This document shows positions 28,719 through 36,958 of a stretch of DNA of 64,000 nt, in pieces; position 1 is the stretch's first letter; each line of letters begins with the position of its first letter. The notes under the pieces were generated by a model. It saw only the letters and a list, made by a program, of their open reading frames with translations, was not told where the DNA came from and searched no databases. A program made the position numbers and the translations under genes. The stretch covers positions 124,001-188,000 of the forward strand of contig DATAZE010000035.1 of the NCBI GenBank assembly GCA_036272195.1. Direction: 5' to 3'. The stretch is from DASXHY01 sp036272195 (lineage in GTDB: Bacteria > Verrucomicrobiota > Verrucomicrobiia > Limisphaerales > DASXHY01).

Positions 28719-30884
28719 ATGCCTGCCTCCGCACCTGAATCCTCCCGGGCCGCCGGGCAGAAATCGACTGCTGTTTATACCAATCGGCCGGTGCGGCGCT
28801 GGCTGCGGCTGTTTCTTTTTTATTCCCTGGTGATGTTGTTGACGGGGGCGGTTTCGGTGCTCTTTGCGGACTTGCTCTGGCGCAGCGGTTGGACGGGCAC
28901 AAGCACCATCCTATTGATTTTGTTCGTGATTCTTTTCGGATTGATCTCCATCGGCTGCATGCACGGGATATTCGGTTTTTTTCTGCGGACCTTTGGCGAT
29001 CCTGATCGCATCACGCGGTTGGGCGATTACAAAAGCCAAGGCATCGACGGCGTGAGTGTCGCGATTGTGTTTCCGACTTACAATGAAGGCGTCGCGCGCG
29101 TGATGGAGGGTTTGCGCACGACTTACGTTTCCGTGGAGCAGACCGGGCAAATACAGCACTTCGATTTTTTCGTGCTGAGCGATTCGACGGACCCGGCGAA
29201 ATGGGTGGAGGAGGAACAGCGCTGGTGCGAACTGGTGCGCGAACTCGATGCGCTGGGACGCATTTATTATCGCCGCCGTATTTCCAACGAGGGCAAGAAG
29301 AGTGGCAATGTGCGCGATTTCCTGAGCACCTGGGGCCGGCGTTACCGGTATTTCATCGTGTTCGATGCGGACAGCGTGATGCGCGGTGAAACGATTGTTG
29401 ACCTGGTGAAATTGATGGAGGTGCATCCGCAGGTGGGCCTGATCCAATCAATACCGGCATTGGTGAATGCCGAATCACTATTCGGTCGCATCCAGCAATT
29501 CGCCAACCGCCTTTACGGGCCGATATTCATCGCCGGGCTGAATTACTGGGCGCAGGACCTGGGAAATTATTGGGGGCACAATGCAATCATTCGCACCGAT
29601 CCGTTCATGCAGTATTGCGACCTGCCGCGTTTGCCCGGGCGCAAACCGTTCGGCGGCCACATCCTGAGCCACGACTTTGTGGAGGCGGCGCTGTTGTTGA
29701 AGGAAAACTGGCAGGTGTGGTTCGCGTATGACCTCGAGGGAAGCTACGAGGAAATCCCGCAGGACATGATCAGCAACGCGCAGCGCGACCGGCGCTGGTG
29801 CCAGGGCAACCTGCAACACAGCCTGGTATTGTTCGGGCGCGGCCTGCGCGGCATCAGCCGCATCCATTTTCTGATGGGCATTTTCGGCTATCTCGCGAGC
29901 CCGTTGTGGCTTTTGTTTTTAGTCACTTTCAACTGGGCGTTGTGGAATTTTAAAAGCAGCGAACTATCCGTGATTGTGACGCGCGGGCTCACGACGCCGT
30001 TCCTCAAGTTGAGCGGGAAGCAACATGCATTTTTAATTTTCGTGATTTGCATGAGCGTGTTGTTCGTGCCGAAAATCCTGGCGTTAATTGACCTCGCGTT
30101 TGACCGCGAACGCCGTCGGGCGTTTGGCGGCTTGCAACGGGCCACACTGAGCGCCGTGATCGAAACGGTTTTCTCGTCGTTGCACGCGCCGCTGCAAATG
30201 CTGTGGCACTCCAAGTTCGTGGCCACGATTTTGCTCGGCATTGGAGTGAATTGGGGGCCGCAAAAGCGCACCGCCAACGGCATTGCCTGGTCGGAGGCGA
30301 TCCGGCGGCATTGGGGGCAGACGGCGCTGGGCATTGCGTGGGGCGCGGCGGTCTGGAGGCTGGACGAGGCGACTTTTTGGTGGTTCCTGCCGGTGCTAGC
30401 GGGGATGTTGCTGGCGATTCCGCTTAGCGTTTTCACGAGTCGCATGAGCCTGGGCGCGCGCGCGCGGAGCTTGGGATTATTTCTCACGCCGGAAGAAATA
30501 CACCCGCCCTCAGAACTGGACACGCTGCGCGTGCGCATGGCGTTGCTGGAAAAAACGCAGGCGCCGCAACCGGCCAACGCGATCATTGCGGAGGCGGTTT
30601 TGGATCCTTACGTGAACGCCATTCACGTTTCGTTGCTGCGCGAGAAACAATTGAACCCCGAATATCGCGATGCGCTGGCGAAATTGGGCGTGGGCCGTCC
30701 CGAAGTGCGCGAGCTCGCGGAAAAGCTGTTGGGGCAGGGACCCGAGGCGTTGACGACGGACGAGAAGATGCTGGTCCTGTCCGACGCGGAAGTGGTGCCG
30801 TGGCTGCACCGGCAGGCGTGGATACGACCCTCAAAAGCGCTCGCGACCTGGTGGCAGGCGGCGATTCGGAAATACGCGCGTTAG
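28719..30884 (+). CDS. opgH: Glucans biosynthesis glucosyltransferase (OpgH/MdoH)
   Basis: Membrane glucosyltransferase that polymerises the beta-glucan backbone from UDP-glucose and exports it. Two N-terminal membrane helices precede a GT2 catalytic domain with VAIVFPTYNEGVARV, the DAD metal motif (FIVFDADSVMRG), a HDFVEAALL acceptor motif and QRDRRWCQGN (the Q-x-x-R-W signature). Several C-terminal helices follow. At 721 residues it lacks part of the long N-terminus of enterobacterial OpgH. The ATG at 28719 lies 2 nt after the previous stop; a TTG at 28713 is also in frame. It is the last gene of opgG-X-opgH. Confidence 0.93.
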   Translation: MPASAPESSRAAGQKSTAVYTNRPVRRWLRLFLFYSLVMLLTGAVSVLFADLLWRSGWTGTSTILLILFVILFGLISIGCMHGIFGFFLRTFGDPDRITRLGDYKSQGIDGVSVAIVFPTYNEGVARVMEGLRTTYVSVEQTGQIQHFDFFVLSDSTDPAKWVEEEQRWCELVRELDALGRIYYRRRISNEGKKSGNVRDFLSTWGRRYRYFIVFDADSVMRGETIVDLVKLMEVHPQVGLIQSIPALVNAESLFGRIQQFANRLYGPIFIAGLNYWAQDLGNYWGHNAIIRTDPFMQYCDLPRLPGRKPFGGHILSHDFVEAALLLKENWQVWFAYDLEGSYEEIPQDMISNAQRDRRWCQGNLQHSLVLFGRGLRGISRIHFLMGIFGYLASPLWLLFLVTFNWALWNFKSSELSVIVTRGLTTPFLKLSGKQHAFLIFVICMSVLFVPKILALIDLAFDRERRRAFGGLQRATLSAVIETVFSSLHAPLQMLWHSKFVATILLGIGVNWGPQKRTANGIAWSEAIRRHWGQTALGIAWGAAVWRLDEATFWWFLPVLAGMLLAIPLSVFTSRMSLGARARSLGLFLTPEEIHPPSELDTLRVRMALLEKTQAPQPANAIIAEAVLDPYVNAIHVSLLREKQLNPEYRDALAKLGVGRPEVRELAEKLLGQGPEALTTDEKMLVLSDAEVVPWLHRQAWIRPSKALATWWQAAIRKYAR

Positions 30885-30903
30885 GCCATGCTTATCCGGC
30901 AGA

Positions 30904-30996
30904 GAACAGGAGGAAACGGAGATAAGACCGGCCCAAGCGCAAATGCCCGTCCACTTAGGGATGCCGCTTCTCCGTTTCCTCCGTTTCCTCCTGTTC
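30904..30996. repeat. Inverted repeat after opgH
   Basis: Perfect 18-nt inverted arms (gaacaggaggaaacggag at 30904-30921 and its complement at 30979-30996) sit 20 nt after the opgH stop. The right arm contains a tandem tccgtttcc duplication. It is probably a transcript-end stem-loop or a REP-type element. Confidence 0.65.
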
Positions 30997-31069
30997 AATT
31001 GTAGCGTTCCCGGCAAGCGAAAGCAGTTGCACGGGAGTTTTGGTTTTGATAGAGGTTAAGCAGCCGGAA

Positions 31070-31143
31070 GCGGGTGTGGTTCAATGGTAGAATATGGCCT
31101 TCCCAAGGCTGAGACGAGGGTTCGATTCCCTTCACCCGCTCCA
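31070..31143 (+). tRNA. tRNA-Gly (anticodon CCC)
   Basis: Complete cloverleaf: acceptor stem GCGGGTG/CACCCGC, D-loop with AATGGTAGA, anticodon stem TGGCC/GGCTG around the loop TTCCCAA (anticodon CCC), T-arm GAGGG TTCGATT CCCTT, discriminator T and genome-encoded CCA. It reads GGG codons. It stands alone, with a gene remnant downstream. Confidence 0.93.
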
Positions 31144-31359
31144 TTCATTTTTCGCTAATAAATATGCACGTTTTTGAGGCCTACTTACCGTTTTAGCTTC
31201 CAAAGTAAGAATAAAAGTAAGAATGTCGCCTTCGAATCTCGCCGTTATTCGCGGTGTTAGCGCGTGCGAAATTTGGCGGCAAATTTTGTGGTTGTTTCTC
31301 ACTGAACATTTGCAGGCATCGTAGGTCTTCCACTTTCAACATCGAGGGCTGGTGGCTAA

Positions 31360-31902
31360 ACTGGCGCAATCGCATCCGGGGCGGACTCAAGGCGTGGTGC
31401 TCTCACCGACAATCAGCATTTCGCGTTCAACGCCGGGATAGACAGCGTTTTCTTGTGGGAGTTCGATACCTCCGATGAACCTCACTCAGTGCTCGAACAC
31501 AGTATGTTCGGTGTCCAGTCCCAGAGCTTTTCCTCCGATGGCCATCGCCTGTCCATGATGAACTATTTTGGAGAAATTGTGTCGCTGGACCTGGCGACTG
31601 AAAAGATCATTTCATCCTTTCCAACCGACGAGTTAAAACCATCGCAAGCTGGTAATTTTTGCGTTAGCCCGGACGATTCCAAAATCGCGTGCGGCACGTC
31701 GTCCCTGCAAGGCGTGGAGATCCGCGACCCCAAGACCGGTCGGTTGCTCTACTCCCTGCCCGATGAGGCCGGCACAATCTATTGGCTGGCTTGGAGCCCG
31801 GATAACCACCGGTTGGCTGTAGCCCGCGACGACGGCAGCATCGGAATATGGAACCTCGACACCGTCGATCAAATCCTGGCGAAGTTGGGGTTGAACCCAT
31901 GA
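31360..31902 (+). pseudogene. 5'-truncated WD40-repeat protein remnant
   Basis: From 31360 the frame reads through two or three WD40-like blades: AFNAGIDSVFLWEFDT, SFSSDGHRLSMMNYFGEIVSLDL, SPDDSKIACGTS, WSPDNHRLAVARDDGSIGIW. It ends at 31902. No ATG opens it: the first usable codon, a TTG at 31453, lies inside a blade, and a stop at 31357 closes the frame upstream. WD40 propellers need about seven blades, so this is the 3' end of a larger gene. It lies 217 nt after the tRNA, a common place for integration scars. A short expressed protein from 31453 (149 residues) is less likely. Confidence 0.65.
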
Positions 31903-31931
31903 ACCCGAATCGCGAAGAAACCGGGTATTAT

Positions 31932-32708
31932 TCACGGCTTGAATAAACGGTAAAATTTCGATTCGCCGCTTACCGCATTGGTGACGACACTGTTGGTGCC
32001 TAGAATTACGGGGAGTGGTGAGACAGTCACCCAATTGATTGAAGCCAGGTTCGTATTGGACTGAAGGCTGAAATCAGATGCGTTAGTTGGCCAGAGCAGA
32101 GACACCGAACCAGGTGACACGCTTAGGATGGTCAGGGAAGGTTGGGCGGCGGTGACGGTGACCGGATCAAAACTCACGTCATCAAGTGCAATGGTGCCGC
32201 TGCCAAGGAAGGTCACTTGATGGATGCCGGGCGCTGTAATTAAGAACGTATCGCCGGCGACATCGGAAATGGTTTGTTGGGCGATAAGTTGGCCGTTCAC
32301 ATCGTAGGCGCTGAGAGTGCCGCCGGAACCGTCGGGAATTTCGTCTCCACGCACCGAGAACGAATCAGTAACGGCCTTCACCGTGGGATTGGACGGATCA
32401 AAGAATTCGGCGATGAGAATAGTGCCTGAATAGGTGACTGTGTCTGACGCCGTCGCCCCGGATAATCCATTGACTCCGCTGGTGGCGTGGCCACTTCCCA
32501 AAGTCACGACTCCGACGTAGGGAGCTAGTTCAGATGAAAATTTGATGCCATAGGTTGTAAGATACTGGGTTGAAAGGCGGTTGTTCTCCGAGATGAACGT
32601 TCCGAGGCCGTAAGAGAGGTTGGGAAATTCCTCAAAATCGAGCACGACGGGCGCGGCGGACGCGGAAACAGACAAAATAACGAATGTGGTTGTTGTTAGG
32701 ATTTTCAT
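31932..32708 (-). CDS. Secreted protein of unknown function
   Basis: The 258-residue product starts with a signal peptide (MKILTTTTFVILSVSASAA) at the ATG 32708; the open frame upstream to 32795 is not used. The mature part begins VVLDFEEFPNLSYGLG and resembles beta-rich exported proteins that often carry a PEP-CTERM tail, but no PEP-CTERM is present. The segment GIHQVTFLGSGTIALDDVSF is typical of that lectin-like fold. The C-terminus (SLQSNTNLASINWVTV ... KFYRLF) matches the end module also seen in the gene at 17219. A cell-surface or extracellular role is likely, without a known ligand. Confidence 0.75.
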   Translation of the reverse strand: MKILTTTTFVILSVSASAAPVVLDFEEFPNLSYGLGTFISENNRLSTQYLTTYGIKFSSELAPYVGVVTLGSGHATSGVNGLSGATASDTVTYSGTILIAEFFDPSNPTVKAVTDSFSVRGDEIPDGSGGTLSAYDVNGQLIAQQTISDVAGDTFLITAPGIHQVTFLGSGTIALDDVSFDPVTVTAAQPSLTILSVSPGSVSLLWPTNASDFSLQSNTNLASINWVTVSPLPVILGTNSVVTNAVSGESKFYRLFKP

Positions 32709-32964
32709 GATTGTTATTACACTATTTACAACTCGGGCTTTGACAATACGATAGATTTTCCGCCACTGATTGCGTTCATCACTTTCCACGTCCAAATTGC
32801 CTCAAACAAAATCCCCCATTGTCGCGCCGGGATTTTGACCATCTCCACACCTGCGCCGGCCGTGGCAACATGGCCGGCGTTTTGTATCAGTGGACGGACC
32901 GGATTTGCACCGGTATTGCCGGGTTCACGAGAACCCACAATCCAGAGCCTCCTGAAAATACCTG

Positions 32965-32993
32965 TTGACATACATTGCACCGCAATGTATTCA
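32965..32993 (+). promoter_or_regulatory. padR promoter with embedded palindromic operator
   Basis: TTGACA (32965-32970), a 17-nt spacer and TATTCA (32988-32993) form a sigma-70-type promoter. A perfect inverted repeat, half-sites ATACATTGC and GCAATGTAT separated by 3 nt (32970-32990), fills the spacer, so a bound dimer would block RNA polymerase. It lies directly before a PadR gene, which points to autoregulation. The predicted transcription start falls at or next to the ATG at 33001, implying a leaderless message. Confidence 0.7.
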
Positions 32994-33000
32994 CCGTTTC

Positions 33001-33336
33001 ATGAAACTTGAAAAAGAACTCGTGGCTGCTTCTTCGGTGCCGCTCGTACTTTCTATTCTTTCCGAAGGCGATAGTTACGGTTACGCGATCATTCAACGCG
33101 TCAAGGAACTTTCCGGCGGCAAGATCGAGTGGACCGACGGCATGCTCTATCCTGTGCTGCACTGGCTTGAGGACCGACGCATGGTGCGCAGCCGCTGGGA
33201 AAAGGCTGAGTCAGGCCGCAAGCGAAAGTATTATTCGCTCCAACAGGAGGGCCGACAAGAGCTACGCGAACAAAAGGAACAATGGACCGTTGTCACTTCA
33301 ACCCTCAACCAAATCTGGAAACCTCAACATGCATGA
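33001..33336 (+). CDS. PadR-family transcriptional regulator
   Basis: The 111-residue winged-helix protein has the PadR pattern: VLSILSEGDSYGYAIIQRVKELSGG, then EWTDGMLYPVLHWLEDRRMV and SGRKRKYYSLQQEG for the wing. It is the short form with a minimal dimerisation helix. PadR regulators usually repress their own operon and release DNA on binding a small ligand. The perfect palindrome in its own promoter fits this. The start ATG at 33001 has no ribosome-binding site, in line with leaderless translation. It overlaps the next gene by 8 nt, so the two products are made together. Confidence 0.9.
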   Translation: MKLEKELVAASSVPLVLSILSEGDSYGYAIIQRVKELSGGKIEWTDGMLYPVLHWLEDRRMVRSRWEKAESGRKRKYYSLQQEGRQELREQKEQWTVVTSTLNQIWKPQHA

Positions 33337-34171
33337 TCTCGACAAGCTAATCCTGGAATGGCGTAAAACGGCGGCGATGCCCAATGTCAGTGCTGAAACG
33401 CTCGATGAACTTGAAACGCATCTGCGCGAAACCACAGCACAGTTTGTTCGTTCCGGGATGCCCGTCTCAAACGCTTTTCAACGCGCCGTTACCGAGCTTG
33501 GTGAGATGCCGAGGATTTCTTCAGAGTTTCGAAAACTCGATCAACCGATATGGCTTCCAGTCAAGCTGGCAATCGGGGCAACCGCTCCGACGGCGTTAGC
33601 GGCATTGGTCATTGCGATTGCCGTCCTCGGCCGCCGGGGTTCCAGCGCCGCCAGCCTATTACTGGCCACGCACGTTTTTGTGATCATTCTCGGTTACACC
33701 ATTACGCTACTCGTCGGCGGATTGGGAATTTGTTTCGTCAGCCAACGATCATTTGATGATTTTTTAACATCGCGGCTACAGTCGATTAGTCGCGTGAGTT
33801 TCGTGCTGGGTGGAGTCGCATTGCTATGCACGACGATAGGCGTCATCCTCGGCATGGCCTGGTCGAAAATCACGTGGGGCCGATATTGGTCCTGGGACGC
33901 CAAAGAAACCGGCGGGCTCTGTGTCATCGTCTGGCTGTTTTTTTATCTGCTGGCCCACCGATTTTTCAAAAGCAGCGCTCGCGGAATTCTCACCGTCAGC
34001 ATGCTCGGCAACATCGTCGTGAGCCTGGCGTGGTTTGGGCCGCAACTGAACGGACTTCAGCAATACCGTATTTTCAGTCAATCAATGCTCCTGATGGCCG
34101 CCGTGGCTAATCTTGTTTTCTTTGCGATTGGATATTGCCCTGCTGGCTGGCTGCGGTCAAAACAGGCCTGA
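33329..34171 (+). CDS. Prefix-domain/CcsA-like haem-handling membrane protein
   Basis: The 280-residue fusion starts at ATG 33329, inside padR. Residues 1-70 form a soluble helical domain (DELETHLRETTAQFV, AFQRAVTELG) like the HAAS/permease-prefix domain often encoded after PadR genes. Residues ~75-275 have about six membrane helices and the cytochrome c assembly motif WGRYWSWDAKETGG (183-196), with histidines at H115 and H210 where CcsA has HV and YLH. The position of the usual GLHSY histidine reads GLQQY. CcsA/CcmC proteins bind haem for attachment to cytochromes, but full CcsA is larger and paired with Ccs1, absent here. Role uncertain: haem sensing, transport or a divergent assembly factor. 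Confidence 0.75.
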   Translation: MHDLDKLILEWRKTAAMPNVSAETLDELETHLRETTAQFVRSGMPVSNAFQRAVTELGEMPRISSEFRKLDQPIWLPVKLAIGATAPTALAALVIAIAVLGRRGSSAASLLLATHVFVIILGYTITLLVGGLGICFVSQRSFDDFLTSRLQSISRVSFVLGGVALLCTTIGVILGMAWSKITWGRYWSWDAKETGGLCVIVWLFFYLLAHRFFKSSARGILTVSMLGNIVVSLAWFGPQLNGLQQYRIFSQSMLLMAAVANLVFFAIGYCPAGWLRSKQA

Positions 34172-34352
34172 GGCATGATATTTTGCTGACCGCATATTCA
34201 AATCTGGCTGACGGATACCACCGGCCGCGACAATACAGCTTGTGGGCAAACGCTCGGCGGGCGGCGATCAAAATCCATGAACCCCTTGACAGCGTTCCTG
34301 GCACCAGCTAAAGAAACTCTGGTTTGATATTGCCGTTCAAAGTGAGGATTTA

Positions 34353-35336
34353 ATGAAACTTTCAGTCCTGGAACAATCAACTCTTTCAGAGGGAAGCTCC
34401 GCCGCGGAGGCCATTTCCAATACGGTCTCTTTATCTAAAGAGCTTGATCGATTGGGTTACAGCCGAATTTGGCTTTCTGAACACCACAACCTGAACATCC
34501 TTCAGGGATCAACTCCCGAAGTCCTGCTGGCAGCTATTGGTGCTCAAACCACCCGTATTCGTTTGGGGTCAGGCGGCGTCATGCTTCCTAATCATAGCGC
34601 CTATCACATTGCGGAGAACTTCCGCACGCTCGAAGCTCTCTATCCAGGGCGCGTGGACTGCGGAATCGGCCGCGCTAGCGGTGGCGATAGCTACTCCCGG
34701 TCATTACTGATGCCCACCCCGGATGCCTGGGGAGACTTTGTCGATCAGGCCGATCAGCTGGCAGGCTTTTTTCACGACACTTGCAAGCGTGCTTTTGCAA
34801 TGCCTTTGATCGCAAGCGCTCCGCCCATTTGGTTACTTTCCGCCGGTAGCAGCGCTGCCAGTGGAAAGCTTGCGGCTGAAAAGGGAATGGGGCTTGCCGT
34901 GGCACTCTTCATTAATCCGGACGCGAGCGCCGAAGCGGTTCGGCAATATAAGCAGAACTTTAGGCCCTCCAGGGAGTTTCCAGAGCCAAGGGTGATGATC
35001 GCCGTCAATGCCGTTATTGCGGCAACTCCCGAAAGGCTTCAAGAGCAAAAAAAAATATCGGACTTCCTTCGCCTGATGCGTGATTCAGGAAAATTCCCCG
35101 CTTCCGTTCCTACACCAGAGGCGATGAAGAGTGTTCATTTTGGCGCCCACGAAAAGGGCCACTTGGATCGAATTGCCAATCGCGAAGTGGTGGGGCTTCC
35201 GAGTGAGGCAAAGAAACAAATCCTGGAGCGCGCTAAAAATTACGATGCCGATGAAGTCATGCTCACCATGATAACCCATAAGCTATCTGACAAAATCGAA
35301 AGCTTTCGTTTACTAGCGGAGGCCTTTTGTCTCTAA
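34353..35336 (+). CDS. Luciferase-like (LLM) flavin-dependent oxidoreductase
   Basis: The 327-residue LLM-class protein has SRIWLSEHHNLNILQGSTPEVLL, then RIRLGSGGVMLPNHSAYHIAENFRTLEALYPGRVDCGIGRASG, the canonical bacterial luciferase alpha-subunit core with the conserved EHH. These FMN/F420-using monooxygenases oxidise varied organic substrates. This member resembles the MsnO8/YhbW-like subgroup. It starts at ATG 34353 and ends 6 nt before the FAD monooxygenase gene, suggesting a two-gene oxidative unit. The reductase partner and substrate are unknown. Confidence 0.88.
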   Translation: MKLSVLEQSTLSEGSSAAEAISNTVSLSKELDRLGYSRIWLSEHHNLNILQGSTPEVLLAAIGAQTTRIRLGSGGVMLPNHSAYHIAENFRTLEALYPGRVDCGIGRASGGDSYSRSLLMPTPDAWGDFVDQADQLAGFFHDTCKRAFAMPLIASAPPIWLLSAGSSAASGKLAAEKGMGLAVALFINPDASAEAVRQYKQNFRPSREFPEPRVMIAVNAVIAATPERLQEQKKISDFLRLMRDSGKFPASVPTPEAMKSVHFGAHEKGHLDRIANREVVGLPSEAKKQILERAKNYDADEVMLTMITHKLSDKIESFRLLAEAFCL

Positions 35337-35342
35337 AGTGTT

Positions 35343-36613
35343 ATGGATACGAAAGACCACGCGGGAGCAAGGGGGCCGGACCGGGCCAAATGTTGCATCG
35401 TGGGCGGCGGGCCGGCGGGCGTCATGGCGGGATTTCTCCTGGCGCGCCAGCGTGTGGACGTGCTCGTGCTGGAAAAGCATGGGGATTTTTTCCGCGATTT
35501 TCGCGGCGACACAATTCATCCTTCGACGCTCGAATTGATGAGCGAATTGGGGTTGCTCGAAGAATTCCTTCGTCAAAAACATTCTGAGGTGCGCGAGATC
35601 ACCGCGCATTTCGGTCCGGAAGTTGTTCACATCGCGGATTTCAAACATCTGCCCACGAAATGCAAATTCATCGCACTCATGCCGCAATGGGATTTTCTGA
35701 ATTTTCTGTCTTCACACGCAAAAAAATATCCCACCTTCCGGCTGCGGATGGAAACCGAGGTCACGGACCTGCTTTTTGAAAATGACCGTGTGATCGGGGT
35801 GCGTGCGAAAACACAGGACGGCCCGCTCGAAGTGCGCGCGGACCTGGTGATCGGCGCTGATGGCAGAAGTTCCATCGTGCGCGAGCGTGCCGGGTTGGAA
35901 GTGATTGATCTTGGCGCGCCAATTGACGTCCTTTGGTTCCGGCTTTCAAAGCAAGCCAGCGATCCGCCGCAATCGTTCGGTTTCGTGGGCGCCGGTCAGT
36001 TCATGGTTTTGATTGACCGCGATGATTATTGGCAATGCGCTTATGTGATCCGCAAAGGCTCGTTCGCAGGGATACGCGAGCGCGGCCTGGAAGCGTTCCG
36101 CCACGAGGTCGGACGTTGCGCGCCGTTTTTGAGCAACCGCACGGGCGAGGTGAAGCAGTGGGATGACGTGAAGCTTTTGAACGTCAAAGTCGACTACTTA
36201 AAAAATGGCATCGCGAAGGATTATTGTGCATCGGCGATTCGGCACACGCGATTTCGCCCGTCGGCGGGGTGGGAATCAACCTGGCGATACAAGATGCCGT
36301 CGCCACGGCGAATCTTTTGGCGGCGAAATTAGAATCCGGGCGGATCGAGGATGCGGATTTGAAAACAGTGCAAAAACGGCGCGCGCGTCCGGCGCATCTG
36401 ACCCAACGCGTGCAGATTTTTCTCCATGAACATGTGCTTGAAGCGATTTTTGATTCGAACGAAATGATTTCACCGCCACTTGCGATGCGGATGCTCGAAA
36501 AATATCCACGCTTGCGGCGTCTTCCTGCGCGAATGGTGGGCATCGGTTTCCGGCCCGAGCACATCGTCCCACATCGCATCCTTCCCGAGGAAGAGGTGAG
36601 GTTCAGGAATTAG
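35343..36613 (+). pseudogene. FAD-dependent monooxygenase, frameshifted at an A6 run
   Basis: PHBH-type flavoprotein hydroxylase in two frames. The first (from ATG 35343) has the FAD-binding CCIVGGGPAGVMAGFLLA and VIGADGRSSIVRERAG. It then reads WDDVKLLNVKVDYLK and loses the family pattern. From the A run at 36200-36205 the -1 frame continues perfectly: WHREGLLCIGDSAHAISPVG and GVGINLAIQDAVA, to a stop at 36613. Restoring one A (A7) would give an intact protein of ~423 residues. Causes could be a real deletion, a sequencing or assembly error, or -1 slippage on A-AAA-AAT. Given its intact flanks, the damage is recent or apparent. Confidence 0.85.
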
Positions 36614-36958
36614 AGCGCCTTAACAAAATCTCTGGCCATAATTGTTAGCGGAGTTCGTCGCCAACCATCCCGATGAATGCACAACGACGGTAATCGAAAC
36701 CTCTGCCCCTCATGTTCACCCTCGAAAACGCCCGTATCAAAAACGATTATATTCACTTTCACGCCTCCGGTAAGCCGGATAGCAAAGTGTAACCGCCAAA
36801 TAAGGTCTCAACCCACGCATTATTCAGCCGCCTAACCAAGCAATTCTCCGATTACACGCTTCGCTTGAGATATTGGAGCAGCTCTCGTGGAAACCTGTTT
36901 TCACTGGATTTTTTGGCTGGTTCTGCTAGAAGAATTGCCCAACCCAATCCGCTCTCTT
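36614..36958. other. Intergenic stretch, 345 nt
   Basis: No convincing gene. A 26-codon open frame at 36712-36792 (ATG to TAA) has coding-like composition but no homology that I recognise; it may be the stub of a lost gene. No strong hairpin or promoter stands out before the next gene. Confidence 0.4.
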
